Below, one piece after another: positions 1 through 7,828 of a stretch of 15,404 nucleotides of DNA. The stretch covers positions 1 to 15,404 of the forward strand of contig JACCUL010000136.1 in NCBI GenBank assembly GCA_013811855.1, in the 5' to 3' direction. Numbering within the stretch: the first letter of the stretch is position 1; the number at the start of each line of letters is the position of its first letter. The translations under genes were made by a program, and so were the position numbers. Origin of the DNA: Acidimicrobiia bacterium. Lineage in GTDB: Bacteria; Actinomycetota; Acidimicrobiia; Acidimicrobiales; Ilumatobacteraceae. The notes under the pieces are model-generated. The model was not told the DNA's origin. It did no database searches and was given only the letters and a program-made list of their open reading frames with translations.

Positions 1-2
1 TC

Positions 3-359
3 GCCACGCTGAACGAGGAGTTCCCGCGTCTGGCCCAGTCGATCGCCGCGTTGCCGACCGTGACCGCAGGGTGGAACAGCGTTGCCGGCACCGAGAACTT
101 GACCCGCTTCGACGGCAGCCCTGCCCGCAGCGTGCCCGCGGTGCGCGACTACTTCGCCGACGACGTCATCCCTGTCCTCGAGCAGGAGCAGGACAACTTC
201 CGCCGACTCGACACGACACCGCCGCCCGTCGATGTGTTCGCGCCCTTGTTGGTCCTCGTCGGCGTCCTCGTGATCGCCTACGGCGCGGCGATGATCGCCA
301 TCGCCCGGTATCGCCAGCCCGCCGTGGCGGTCCGTCCCGCCGTGGCCGCCGCGGTCTGA
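3..359 (+). CDS. C-terminal part of a membrane-anchored protein, 5' end outside window
   Basis: Only the last 118 codons are present; the frame is open from the first bases of the window, so the true start lies upstream. The visible part is a soluble, mildly acidic stretch of about 75 residues, presumably outside the membrane, followed by one strongly hydrophobic segment (roughly residues 76-103 of the fragment, rich in Leu, Val, Ile and Ala) and a short tail with Arg residues that would sit in the cytoplasm. I do not recognise the family. The TGA stop at 357-359 is 13 bases from the convergent DUF1059 gene, and a perfect hairpin 22 bases downstream could end transcription. A TTG at 51 could serve as an internal start, but the coding-like sequence before it argues against that. 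Confidence 0.7.
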   Translation, partial: ATLNEEFPRLAQSIAALPTVTAGWNSVAGTENLTRFDGSPARSVPAVRDYFADDVIPVLEQEQDNFRRLDTTPPPVDVFAPLLVLVGVLVIAYGAAMIAIARYRQPAVAVRPAVAAAV

Positions 360-372
360 CGGAGCGCGGTCG

Positions 373-546
373 TCAGGTCTCGCTGACCTTGGTCAGCGCA
401 AAGTCGACGAGCGTCGCGTTCAGATCGACGCCGTGCTCGGACTTGGCGTGCGCGAGCACCTTGGCGAGCAGCTCGTCCTTGGTCGGTGCCTTCGTGACCG
501 CCTTGCAGGCGACGCCGACATCTGCGCAACGGAACTGCAGACCCAT
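373..546 (-). CDS. DUF1059 family small protein
   Basis: A 57-residue protein beginning MGLQFRCADVG, with the hallmarks of the DUF1059 family: an F-R-C-x-D-V-G start, a second Cys at 14, a T-x-x-E-L-L helix start around 22-27, and H33 and H38 in an A-H-A-x-x-x-H-G motif. The pattern C7, C14, H33, H38 could bind a metal, but the family function is unknown. The ATG at 546 is chosen because GAGGAG (complement of 553-558) sits seven bases upstream; the frame can be extended upstream to 636, but that part does not resemble the family. It is divergent from the DsrE-like gene, and a TGCGATACT extended -10 lies just upstream. Confidence 0.88.
   Translation of the reverse strand: MGLQFRCADVGVACKAVTKAPTKDELLAKVLAHAKSEHGVDLNATLVDFALTKVSET
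381..398. terminator. Perfect hairpin between convergent genes, inside the DUF1059 3' end
   Basis: CGCTGACC-TT-GGTCAGCG is a perfect 8-bp inverted repeat (in practice 7 bp closing a four-base loop). It lies 22 bases after the stop of the plus-strand membrane protein gene and within the last codons of the minus-strand DUF1059 gene. There is no T run, as is common for terminators in high-GC actinobacteria. The symmetry is seen directly; the terminator role is inferred. Confidence 0.45.
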
Positions 547-573
547 GTGATGCTCCTCACTTCGAGTGGCGTG

Positions 574-582
574 AGTATCGCA
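574..582 (-). promoter_or_regulatory. Extended -10 promoter candidate for the DUF1059 gene
   Basis: On the minus strand the sequence reads TGCGATACT, an extended -10 (TGN followed by GATACT). It would place the transcript start near 567, giving a leader of about 20 bases that contains the GAGGAG ribosome site. No convincing -35 is seen. The rest of the 547-692 divergent region holds a TACCCT -10-like hexamer at 620-625 and a small CGCCC/GGGCG hairpin at 642-656 on the DsrE side. Confidence 0.35.
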
Positions 583-692
583 TGAGACCGTGCGGGCCGG
601 CACTCGGCACCGTCCCGGATACCCTCGTCGCCTCACCGGAACGCCCGAGCAGGGCGAGAAGGCCCGTCGATACCAACTGATCGGAGGCTCGC

Positions 693-1055
693 GTGGCTGA
701 CCGCAAGCTCATCTTCTTCGCATCGCTCGGCCCCGACAACGACGACCTGTCGTGGCGGCCGTTCCGCTACGCCAGCATGGCCGCTGACGTCGGCGTCACG
801 GTCGAGATCCAACTGGTCGGGCCGGCGACGGGTCTCATGCGCAGCGACGCCCGCGACCGCCTCACCGGGCGGATGAAGGACGCGTTCGAACGGATCCGCG
901 CCCTTGAGGTGCCGATCTGGCTGACGCCAGGGTGCGCCGAGCATCGGGGCGTGAGCGAGATCGACCTGAAGGAGACCGGAGCGCAACTGCGAGAGCTCGG
1001 AGCGATGTTCGGCGAGGTGGCCGCCGGGGCCCAGCTCGTCTCCTGCGACTGGTAG
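693..1055 (+). CDS. DsrE/DsrF-like family protein
   Basis: A 120-residue protein starting at GTG 693, with GGAGG at 683-687 as ribosome site. The first strand (K-L-I-F-F-A-S-L-G-P-D) followed by a helix with an R-Y-A-S-M-A-A-D segment and a second strand (V-T-V-E-I-Q-L-V-G) is the alpha/beta layout of DsrE-like proteins, which act in sulfur transfer or as small redox-related subunits. G-A-Q-L-V-S-C-D-W at the C-terminus puts a Cys at 118, where many relatives carry a conserved cysteine at the end of a strand. The protein stops (TAG) two residues after that Cys, whereas many family members have a further 20-40 residues. The sequence after the stop does not look like a lost continuation. The substrate cannot be told. 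Confidence 0.75.
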   Translation: MADRKLIFFASLGPDNDDLSWRPFRYASMAADVGVTVEIQLVGPATGLMRSDARDRLTGRMKDAFERIRALEVPIWLTPGCAEHRGVSEIDLKETGAQLRELGAMFGEVAAGAQLVSCDW

Positions 1056-1099
1056 AGGGCCGCGCCGGCGCCCTGCTCATCGTTGTCGACGGCGGCCCT
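1056..1099. terminator. Inverted repeat between convergent genes, possible bidirectional terminator
   Basis: AGGGCCGC at 1056-1063 pairs perfectly with GCGGCCCT at 1092-1099, with a 28-base loop that itself begins with the palindrome GCGCCGGCGC. It starts right after the DsrE-like stop and lies just past the end of the minus-strand transporter operon (stop at 1109). No T run follows on either strand. Confidence 0.35.
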
Positions 1100-1108
1100 C
1101 GGGACGAC

Positions 1109-2125
1109 TCAGTGGGCGGCGTGAGTTTGCCGCAACGCGACACGGTCTCCGGGAAAGAGGCAAGCCGCTCGATGCTCGTTTGGACCGACGCGATCGAGCA
1201 TTGGTTCGCACTCGGAGCAGACCGTCTCGGCGCGGAAGCAGCGCGTGTGGAAGCGGCATCCGGTCGGCACGTCGAGCGACGTCGACACCTCGCCGGTGAG
1301 GCGGATCCGCGGTCGCTCGCGCTCGCGATCGGGGTCGGGCACCGACACGGCCGAGAGCAGCGCTTGGGTGTACGGGTGCTGGGGACGATCGAAGAGTTGA
1401 GGGGTGGGTCCGGACTCGAGGAAGGAGCCGAGATACATGACCGCGGTGCGGTGGGCGACATGGCGCACGACCGAGAGGTTGTGGGAGATGAACAGGTAGG
1501 CGACACCGAGCTCGGTCTGGAGGTCGGCGAGCAGGTTCAGGATCTGGGCCCCGACCGAGACGTCCAGCGAGGCGACCGGCTCGTCGAGGATGAGCAGCTC
1601 CGGTTCCGAGGCGATCGCCCGCGCGATGGCAACCCGCTGTCGCTGCCCGCCGCTGAGCTGGCGCGGGTAGGACCTCGCGCGGCCAGGGTCGAGCCCGACG
1701 AGATCGAGCAGCTCGCCGACGCGGGCGCGCTCGGACCGCCGGCCCCCAACGAGGTGGTGGGCCCGGAGCGGCTCGCCGACCATGTCGCCGATCATCTGTC
1801 GCGGGTTGAGGCTCCCGAATGGGTCCTGGAACACCATCCCGGCGCGCTGGTGGTAGCGACGGAGCGCCTCGCCACGGTGACCGGCGACGTCGGCGCCCGC
1901 GAAGCTCACGTGCCCGCCGCTCGGCTCGATCAGGCGGAGGATGCAACGCGCGAGCGTGGACTTGCCGCAACCCGACTCGCCGACGAGCCCGAGTGTCTCG
2001 CCGGCGGCGATCGAGAACGAAACCCCGTCGACCGCCCGCACCGCACTCCCGATGCGCCCGAAGAGACCCCTGGCCACGGGGTACACCTTGACGAGGTCCT
2101 CGACGACGAGCAGCGGCGCGGTCAT
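1109..2125 (-). CDS. Peptide/nickel-type ABC transporter ATPase (DppF/OppF/NikE family)
   Basis: A 338-residue ATPase that powers the permease pair encoded upstream in the operon. Walker A is GESGCGKST at 49-57, the Q-loop is FQDP with Q100, the signature LSGGQ is at 157-161, Walker B is LLILDE at 177-182, and the switch His is H215. The C-terminal oligopeptide-type extension follows, with cysteines 290, 296, 303 and 322 in the family pattern C-x-F-H-x-R-C. A four-Cys element of this kind has been reported to hold an iron-sulfur cluster in a mycobacterial Opp ATPase. The ATG at 2125 overlaps the previous stop as ATGA, which fixes the start; upstream open sequence belongs to the other gene's strand region. 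It is the last gene of the operon. Dipeptide, oligopeptide and nickel cannot be distinguished from the ATPase. Confidence 0.93.
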   Translation of the reverse strand: MTAPLLVVEDLVKVYPVARGLFGRIGSAVRAVDGVSFSIAAGETLGLVGESGCGKSTLARCILRLIEPSGGHVSFAGADVAGHRGEALRRYHQRAGMVFQDPFGSLNPRQMIGDMVGEPLRAHHLVGGRRSERARVGELLDLVGLDPGRARSYPRQLSGGQRQRVAIARAIASEPELLILDEPVASLDVSVGAQILNLLADLQTELGVAYLFISHNLSVVRHVAHRTAVMYLGSFLESGPTPQLFDRPQHPYTQALLSAVSVPDPDRERERPRIRLTGEVSTSLDVPTGCRFHTRCFRAETVCSECEPMLDRVGPNEHRAACLFPGDRVALRQTHAAH

Positions 2126-3144
2126 GGCCGGATCCCGAGCGGATCCGGTTGGGCCGCGTCGAACGGGGTCAGCTCGGCGGCCAGGTGACAGGCGCACCGG
2201 TGCTCGGCCGACGAGACGTCGAGCAGGAGCGGCACCTCGGTGCGGCAGCGCTCAACGGCGTGGACGCAGCGGGGATGGAACGGGCAGCCCGGCGGCAGCG
2301 CGAGCGGCGATGGGGGCGCGCCGGGGATCGTCGCCAGACGCGCGCCGCCGGCGCCGTCGGGTCGGACGACGGAGCTCAGCAGGCCGCGTGTGTAGGGGTG
2401 AGCGGTTCGGCGGAAGATGGTCGGCGCCGGTGCTTGCTCCATGATCCGTCCGCCGTACATCACGAGGATGCGGTCGGCGAAGCGAGCGAGGAGCGCCAGA
2501 TCGTGGGTGATGAACATCACCGCGGCCTGCTGCTCGTCGCACAGCTCTACGAGCAGGTCGACGATCTGGGCCTCGATCGTGACGTCGAGCGCGGTCGTCG
2601 GCTCGTCGGCCAGCACGATCTCCGGTCCGCAGGACAGGGCGATGGCGATCATCACCCGCTGCGCCATGCCGCCCGAGAAGGTGTGCGGGTAGTCGTCGAA
2701 GCGGCGCGCGGGGGCGGGGATGCCGGCCCGCCCCAGCAGCTCGATCGCCTGGCCCCTCGCCTCACGACGGCTGACGGGTTCGTGGGCGCGGATCGCCTCC
2801 ACCACCTGCCGGCCCACGCTCAAGCGTGGGTTGAGGCACGTCACGGGATCCTGGAAGATCATGGCGATGCTCCGTCCCCGCACCAGCCGGAGGTCGCGCT
2901 CGCGCATCGTCAGCAGGTCCTTGCCGCGATGACGCACGGCTCCCGTGACGACGGTCGGCGGGACCGGGAGCAGGCCCATGATCGCGAGGGCCGTGACGCT
3001 CTTGCCCGCTCCCGACTCCCCAGCGATACCGACGCGCTCACCAGCCGAGAGCGACAACGAGACGCCGTTCACGGCGCGCACGAAGCCCCCGGCGGCGGGA
3101 AACCCGACGGCGAGGTCCTCGACCGTCAGCAACGGTCCGTTCAC
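2122..3144 (-). CDS. Peptide/nickel-type ABC transporter ATPase (DppD/OppD/NikD family)
   Basis: A 340-residue ATPase, partner of the DppF-type protein. Walker A is GESGAGKS at 42-49, Q98 lies in FQDP, the signature is FSGGM at 156-160 (first residue F, as is usual in DppD), Walker B is IVLADE at 176-181 and the switch His is H214. The C-terminal domain has the C-P-F-H-P-R-C motif (C287, C293), C300 and C317/C319. The start is GTG at 3144, overlapping the upstream permease stop as GTGA. The frame stays open far upstream, to 3987, but this is a shadow of the permease gene. The two-ATPase arrangement with separate DppD and DppF differs from the second transporter in this window, where they are fused. 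Confidence 0.93.
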   Translation of the reverse strand: MNGPLLTVEDLAVGFPAAGGFVRAVNGVSLSLSAGERVGIAGESGAGKSVTALAIMGLLPVPPTVVTGAVRHRGKDLLTMRERDLRLVRGRSIAMIFQDPVTCLNPRLSVGRQVVEAIRAHEPVSRREARGQAIELLGRAGIPAPARRFDDYPHTFSGGMAQRVMIAIALSCGPEIVLADEPTTALDVTIEAQIVDLLVELCDEQQAAVMFITHDLALLARFADRILVMYGGRIMEQAPAPTIFRRTAHPYTRGLLSSVVRPDGAGGARLATIPGAPPSPLALPPGCPFHPRCVHAVERCRTEVPLLLDVSSAEHRCACHLAAELTPFDAAQPDPLGIRP

Positions 3145-4067
3145 CGCGACGCCGGATCGAGGATGTCGCGCAGCCCGTCGCCGAGGAGGTTGAAGCCGAG
3201 CGCGGCCACCGTGATCAGGAGGCCCGGGTAGATCATCAGGGCGGGGTTCACGGCCAGCGAGTCCCGCGCGCTGTTGAGCATCGAACCCCACTCGGCCGTT
3301 GGCGGCTGGGCCCCGAGCCCGAGGAAGGAGAGCGCGGCGAGCGCCAGCAGCAGCTGCCCGCTGCGGACCGTCCAGAGCACCGTGACGGGGCCGAGCACGG
3401 TTGGGAGGACGTGGCGAAGGACGACCCTGGCCGGCCGGAAGCCCAGCGCGCGGGCCGTTTCGACGTGGGGTCGCTCCCTGGCCGAGAGCACGAGGCCGCG
3501 CACGACCCGCGCGTAGCCCACCCAGCCGGCCAGGAGGAACGCGACGCTGAGGTTGAACAGCCCGGGTCCGAGCGAGCCGACCACGACGAGAACGAGCAGG
3601 AAGTTCGGGAAGGCGAGCATGACGTCGACGATGCGCATGGCGATCGCATCGACGAGCCCGCCGACGAAGCCGGCGAGCGTGCCGACCGCACTGCCGATCA
3701 CGAGGACCGCGGTGCCGAGGAGCATCGACGTGAGCAACGAGGCCCGCGCTCCCCAGAGGAGCCGTGACAGCTCGTCGCGGCCGAGCTGGTCGGTGCCGAG
3801 CAGGTGGGAGCCGCTCGGGCCCGCGTGCTTGTTCAACACGTCCTGCGCGGCAGGGTCGTGCGGGGCCACCCACGGAGCGAGCACGGCGGCGGCAACGAGC
3901 ACCGTCAGGATCACGAGGCCGATGACGGCGGTGCGGTCGGCGAGCAGTCGCCGCAGCAGCAGCGAGGCCGGGAGATCCGGCTCCCATCCGGGTGTGGCGT
4001 CTCGCCGGAGCGTGATCGGGGTCGCCGGCACCACGTCGACGGCTGGCGGCTCGGTCGCGTCAACCAT
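3141..4067 (-). CDS. Peptide/nickel-type ABC permease (DppC/OppC/NikC family)
   Basis: A 308-residue inner-membrane permease. A cytoplasmic N-terminal tail of about 45 residues leads to the first membrane helix (46-66), then the family's extracytoplasmic motif H-x-L-G-T-D-x-L-G-R-D near 88-98. Several further helices follow, and the cytoplasmic coupling loop E-T-A-R-A-L-G-F around 203-210, the EAA-type site that contacts the ATPases. A-L-S-F-L-G-L-G near 245-252 and the D-G-L-R-D-x-L-D-P ending are typical of DppC. ATG 4067 is preferred over a GTG at 4088 because GGGAG lies about five bases upstream and the overlap with the DppB-type gene is then only eight bases. Confidence 0.92.
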   Translation of the reverse strand: MVDATEPPAVDVVPATPITLRRDATPGWEPDLPASLLLRRLLADRTAVIGLVILTVLVAAAVLAPWVAPHDPAAQDVLNKHAGPSGSHLLGTDQLGRDELSRLLWGARASLLTSMLLGTAVLVIGSAVGTLAGFVGGLVDAIAMRIVDVMLAFPNFLLVLVVVGSLGPGLFNLSVAFLLAGWVGYARVVRGLVLSARERPHVETARALGFRPARVVLRHVLPTVLGPVTVLWTVRSGQLLLALAALSFLGLGAQPPTAEWGSMLNSARDSLAVNPALMIYPGLLITVAALGFNLLGDGLRDILDPASR

Positions 4068-5046
4068 CGCGGCTCCCGAGATCCCCACGGAGCGACCGAC
4101 GGCTGCCGAGGTTCACGCGCGGGTCGAGACGAACGTAGATCAGATCCACGACGAGGTTGAGGAGGACGAACACGGTGCCGGCGAAGACGACGAATCCCTG
4201 GATGACGGGATAGTCGCGCTGGGTGATCGCCTCCAGCACGAGCCGCCCGATCCCCGGCCACACGAAGATCTGCTCGATGATGGCGGAGAACGCGAGCAGG
4301 AATCCGAACGTGAGCGCGGCCTCGGTCACGACCGCGCCCAACGAGTTCCCGACCCCGTGGCGCAGCACGACCTTCCATCCCGGTAGGCCCTTGGCCCGCG
4401 CCGTGCGCACGTAGTTCTCCCCGAGGACCTCGAGCAGGCTCGATCGCATCAGACGGGCCAGGACCGCAGACTCCCCGAGACCGAGCGCGAGCGCCGGCAT
4501 CAGGAGGTTCTCGAGGCCCCCACGCCCGATGGCCGGCAGCAATCCGAGCTTCACCGAGAACACGATGATGAGCAGGTAGGCGAGAAAGAACCCCGGCATC
4601 GACGCGCCGAGCATCGAGGCTGCCCGCAGTGCCTGGTCGATGAGGCGATTGCGGTGCAGGGCGGCCACGATCCCCACCGGAAGGGCGATGACGAGCGCCA
4701 CCACCATCGCGGCCACGGCCAGCTGCAACGTGGCCGGGAACCGCGACAGCAGCTCCTCGGTCACGGGTCGTCGGGTCGAGAACGACGTGCCGAGGTCGCC
4801 CCGCATCGCGTCGAGGACCCAGTGGCCGAAGCGCACCAGCAACGGGTCGTCGAGGTTGAACTGCTCGCGGACCAGTGCGAGCTCCTCTGGGGTGGGCGGC
4901 CGCCCGCGGGTGCGGGTGAAGAAGGCGCGACCGGGGTCTCCCGGCGCCACGTTCCCGAGGACGAAGGCAAGAAGGCTGAGACCAAGCCAGGTGGGCACGA
5001 GGTACAGCACGCGCCGGACGAGGTGGGCCGTCTGGCTCGTGCCCAC
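4060..5046 (-). CDS. Peptide/nickel-type ABC permease (DppB/OppB/NikB family)
   Basis: A 328-residue inner-membrane permease that pairs with the DppC-type protein. The N-terminal helix (12-33) ends in the family motif N-V-A-P-G-D-P. The extracytoplasmic region 40-100 contains the G-D-L-G-x-S-F/S motif (83-90) common to DppB. The coupling loop with T-A-R-A-K-G-L lies at 215-221, and the F-x-W-P-G-I-G-R-L motif at 261-269 and R-x-D-Y-P-V-I-Q-G at 277-284 are diagnostic. The length is normal for the family. The start is GTG 5046, 15 bases after the stop of the binding-protein gene, with a G-rich stretch just before it. Confidence 0.93.
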   Translation of the reverse strand: MGTSQTAHLVRRVLYLVPTWLGLSLLAFVLGNVAPGDPGRAFFTRTRGRPPTPEELALVREQFNLDDPLLVRFGHWVLDAMRGDLGTSFSTRRPVTEELLSRFPATLQLAVAAMVVALVIALPVGIVAALHRNRLIDQALRAASMLGASMPGFFLAYLLIIVFSVKLGLLPAIGRGGLENLLMPALALGLGESAVLARLMRSSLLEVLGENYVRTARAKGLPGWKVVLRHGVGNSLGAVVTEAALTFGFLLAFSAIIEQIFVWPGIGRLVLEAITQRDYPVIQGFVVFAGTVFVLLNLVVDLIYVRLDPRVNLGSRRSLRGDLGSRDG

Positions 5047-5061
5047 CCCCGGTTCGCCCGC

Positions 5062-6843
5062 TCAGCCGTCCACGGTGATGCCGTCGAAGCGGATCTGCAC
5101 ACCGGACGGATGGGCCGACATGCCTTCCACGCCGTCGCGGAACGCCACCGGCCGAACGAGGCCGGCGAGGGGGATGACGATGACGTACTCGTCGATGAGC
5201 AGGTGCATCGCCTCGGCGGTGCTGGCCAGCGTTCCTTCGTTCGTCGGGGCGGCGAGCGCCTCGACGACGGCTTCGTCGAAGCGGCCGTCGCCGACTCGCG
5301 GCGGACCCTCTGCGTTCTCGGTGGCGCCCTGCGGCCAGCCCGGCGCGAAGTACGGCTGATAGCCGATGTTCCCGAACAAGCCTTCCTCCCAGAACAGCAG
5401 GGCGGGCAGGAATGACGGGTTGGCGTCGTTCTGGTTGCCGCGCTCGAGCCATAGGTCACCCTGCCCGCTGCCGAGACGATCCTCGTACGCCTGGGCGTCG
5501 GGAGTGGTGATGATCTCCACCTCGATGCCGACCTCCCCGAGCTGTGCCTGGATGAACTCGGCCACCGTGCCGTGCTCCTGCGACGACGGGAACCCGTTGA
5601 TGAGCTGCAGGCTGAGACGTTCGCCATCGCGCTCGCGCACCCCGTCATCGCCGGTGGCCCAACCGGCCTCGTCGAGCAAAACCCCCGCCGCTTCGAGATC
5701 GAACTCAAAGCCTTCGATCTGCGACGCCTCCTCGCCAAGCAAGCGCGCGGGCACCATCGTTTGCTCGTTCACGGCGATGCCGTCGAACACGCCCTCGACC
5801 AACGCGTTGCGGTCGATCGACATGGCGATCGCCTTCCGCACGGCGACGTCCTGCAACTTCGTGTACCCGCCGGCCCCGCTGATGTTGGCGTACATCGCCT
5901 CGTAGAGGCCGGGCTCGGGGATGTCGACGCTGAAGCCGTTGGCCTCGACCGCGGAGACGACGTCGAGCGGCACGTCGAGCATCACGTCGATGTCACCCGA
6001 CTCGAGGGCAAGGCGCCGGGCGTTCGGCTCGGGGATGAACTTGAACGTGATCTGCTCGACGCCCGCCGGCTCGCCCCAGTAGTCGTCGAAGCGTTCGACG
6101 ACGAGCTCCTCCTGCGGCGCGTACGAGCCGAACTGGAACGGGCCGGTGCCGACCGGTGCCGCCCCCGGCTCGCCGCCAGGCGCCAAGATGCTGTGGGTCG
6201 GGTGCACGAGCTGCTCCACGAGTCGACGGTTCTCCACGGTCGGCGTGACCTCGACGGTGAAGTCGTCGACGATCACCGTCGAATCGGGACCGAGCCGCAG
6301 GTTGTCGCCACCGCGTTCGGCGATCCGGTCGAACGTGTACTTGACGGCCTCGGCGGTGAACGGCGTGCCGTCGTGGAACGTGACGTCGCGGCGAAGGGTG
6401 AACCGCCACGTGTTGGGCTCGACGAACTCCCACTCGGTGGCCAGCACGCCCTCGATCTCGTAGTCGGGTGTCATCTCGACGAGGCCTTCGAAGATCCCGC
6501 GGGGCACGAAGCCGACGTCGGCCTCTGGTTCCTCGGTGACGTACGTGTCCTCGTCGACGCCGACGACGAGCTCGCCGCCCCCGCTGCCGTCCGTGTCGCC
6601 CTCGGCGGTCGTCGGCGTGGTCGCCGCGCTGCTGTCTTCGCTCGTGACGTCCGTGTCGCCCTCGGCGGTCGCCGGCGTCGTCGCGGCGCTGCTGTCTTCG
6701 CTCGTGACGTCCGTGTCGCCCTCGATGGTCGTCGGCGTGGTCGCCCCGGCGCTGTCGTCGTCGTCGCTGCATGCGGCCATCGCCACCGCGAGGCCGAGCA
6801 CCACCAAGACGGCCGCCGGCCGTCCCCGTCGAGCGTGCGGCAT
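5062..6843 (-). CDS. Family-5 extracellular solute-binding lipoprotein (DppA/OppA/NikA type)
   Basis: A 593-residue lipoprotein that should capture the substrate outside the membrane for the permeases encoded next to it. Residues 1-24 form a signal peptide with basic start and hydrophobic core; the lipobox is M-A-A-C with C25 as lipid anchor. Residues 26-90 are a low-complexity acidic Ser/Thr/Asp/Glu linker made of near-identical 20-residue repeats. The binding domain starts at about 91 (E-L-V-V-G-V-D-E-D-T), and includes W-x-F-T-L-R-x-D-V-x-F-H-D-G-x-P-F, the signature of SBP family 5. Internal K-A-I-x-x-S-I-D-R and a late R-F-D-G-I-T fit the family. ATG 6843 is chosen over a start at 6873 because GAGGAGGGG sits upstream and the signal peptide then begins correctly. 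The ligand cannot be told from sequence. Confidence 0.93.
   Translation of the reverse strand: MPHARRGRPAAVLVVLGLAVAMAACSDDDDSAGATTPTTIEGDTDVTSEDSSAATTPATAEGDTDVTSEDSSAATTPTTAEGDTDGSGGGELVVGVDEDTYVTEEPEADVGFVPRGIFEGLVEMTPDYEIEGVLATEWEFVEPNTWRFTLRRDVTFHDGTPFTAEAVKYTFDRIAERGGDNLRLGPDSTVIVDDFTVEVTPTVENRRLVEQLVHPTHSILAPGGEPGAAPVGTGPFQFGSYAPQEELVVERFDDYWGEPAGVEQITFKFIPEPNARRLALESGDIDVMLDVPLDVVSAVEANGFSVDIPEPGLYEAMYANISGAGGYTKLQDVAVRKAIAMSIDRNALVEGVFDGIAVNEQTMVPARLLGEEASQIEGFEFDLEAAGVLLDEAGWATGDDGVRERDGERLSLQLINGFPSSQEHGTVAEFIQAQLGEVGIEVEIITTPDAQAYEDRLGSGQGDLWLERGNQNDANPSFLPALLFWEEGLFGNIGYQPYFAPGWPQGATENAEGPPRVGDGRFDEAVVEALAAPTNEGTLASTAEAMHLLIDEYVIVIPLAGLVRPVAFRDGVEGMSAHPSGVQIRFDGITVDG
6591..6750 (-). 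repeat. 60-bp in-frame tandem repeat coding the lipoprotein linker
   Basis: Two full copies (6591-6650 and 6651-6710) differ at three positions. A third copy starting at 6711 matches for about 35 bases, then diverges. The period equals 20 codons, so frame is kept. In the protein the units are residues 34-53, 54-73 and a partial 74-90, each built around E-G-D-T-D. The linker would hold the binding domain off the membrane or through the cell wall; copy number may vary by slippage. Confidence 0.9.
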
Positions 6844-6869
6844 GACCTTTCCCCTCCTCGGCTGTCCGT

Positions 6870-7778
6870 TCACAGGCGGCCGACGATCACGGGCGCGTCG
6901 ACGTCGCGGTAGACGGTGCTGGCTTCGGGGACCGGGAGGCCATGCACCTGGCCCGTATAGGCAAGGCTCGCCTCCCAGACGTCATGGTCCATCGACCCGA
7001 CAGGTGCCGATCCGAAGATCGTCCGCTCGGCGTGCTGCCAGCCCTCGATCGCATCAGAACGAGCGGTTTCCGGGTACCGGTCGATCAAGGCCTCGACTCC
7101 GTTGTCGGGGCACGCGCGCTGTCGCTCCAAGGCGAGCCCGACCGCCTCCCGAACCGCCGTCACCCGGTCGTCGGGCACGTGATCCCCGGCGACGACGCCG
7201 TTCGCGTAGTACGGCGCGCCGACCCGTACGGCCCGCACCTCGATGCCGGCCTGGCGCCGTACCCGCCACACCAAGTCGGCGAAGTCGGGCACCACGTCGA
7301 TCTCACCGCGGCCGAGCGCAGCTGGGGCGTCGGCGTACGTGAGTGGCACAAGGACGGGCGCCCCCACACCGCGCGCGGTGAGCGCCGCCTCGTACTCGAG
7401 GAGCAGCCGCTCGCCATCGAGCGCTCCCGTGCGGCGCCCTGCGAGATCCTCCGGCGCGTGAAGCCCGGATTCGGCGGCGACGATGCCGGCCATCGGGCTC
7501 CGGCGACCCACGATGGCGACGAAGCGGGCGGCGAGGTCGGGAACCTCGGCTCGGGCCATGAGGTAGTAGGCGACGCTGGTCAGGCAGAAGTCAGCAGAGC
7601 CGGCGGCCACCCGGTGCACGTTGGCTTGTCCAGGACCGTCGACCGGCTCGAGGATGTCGACGTCGAGGCCGTGCTCGGCGAACAGGCCGCCAGGGGCAGC
7701 AGCGGCCAGGTATGGGAGGTGATAGCCGGGCATGCAGTGCGTGCAGTACAGGCCGAAGCGCACACTCGAACAGGTCAC
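6870..7778 (-). CDS. NMT1/THI5-like (ThiY/SsuA-type) binding protein, apparently cytoplasmic
   Basis: A 302-residue protein of the NMT1/THI5-like periplasmic-binding fold. The N-terminus, G-L-Y-C-T-H-C-M-P-G-Y-H followed by L-A-A-A and G-G-L-F-A-E-H-G-L-D-V (31-40), is the standard start of the domain. The second lobe shows A-P-E-D-L-A-G-R-R-T-G (108-118) and G-R-G-E-I-D-V-V-P-D (157-165). There is no signal peptide, unlike usual transport-binding proteins. A C12-T-H-C15 pair sits at the ligand-side N-terminus; other cysteines are C3, C65 and C223. GTG 7778 is chosen because GGGGGG lies six bases upstream; GTG 7817 would add 13 residues without family resemblance. It is the first gene of the operon, 26 bases before the lipoprotein. 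It could sense or bind a ligand inside the cell, or be an enzyme like THI5; neither is shown. Confidence 0.82.
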   Translation of the reverse strand: MTCSSVRFGLYCTHCMPGYHLPYLAAAAPGGLFAEHGLDVDILEPVDGPGQANVHRVAAGSADFCLTSVAYYLMARAEVPDLAARFVAIVGRRSPMAGIVAAESGLHAPEDLAGRRTGALDGERLLLEYEAALTARGVGAPVLVPLTYADAPAALGRGEIDVVPDFADLVWRVRRQAGIEVRAVRVGAPYYANGVVAGDHVPDDRVTAVREAVGLALERQRACPDNGVEALIDRYPETARSDAIEGWQHAERTIFGSAPVGSMDHDVWEASLAYTGQVHGLPVPEASTVYRDVDAPVIVGRL

Positions 7779-7828
7779 GTAGGTCCCCCCATCGACTCGG
7801 CAGCTCGGAGCTGGCACGGGCGTAGAGC

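Noticed and set aside
932..2188. Long open frame on the plus strand opposite the DppF-type ATPase
   Set aside because: It is antisense to a gene with complete ATPase motifs; high GC content keeps such frames open, and its residues are the usual Arg/Glu/Asp/Gly shadow composition.
3145..3987. Upstream extension of the DppD-type ATPase frame on the minus strand
   Set aside because: The added part is an Arg/Pro/Ala-rich shadow of the DppC permease gene; GTG 3144 with GTGA overlap gives a normal family start.
5572..6912. 446-codon open frame on the plus strand opposite the lipoprotein gene
   Set aside because: Low-complexity shadow of a well-supported binding-protein gene; no recognisable domain.
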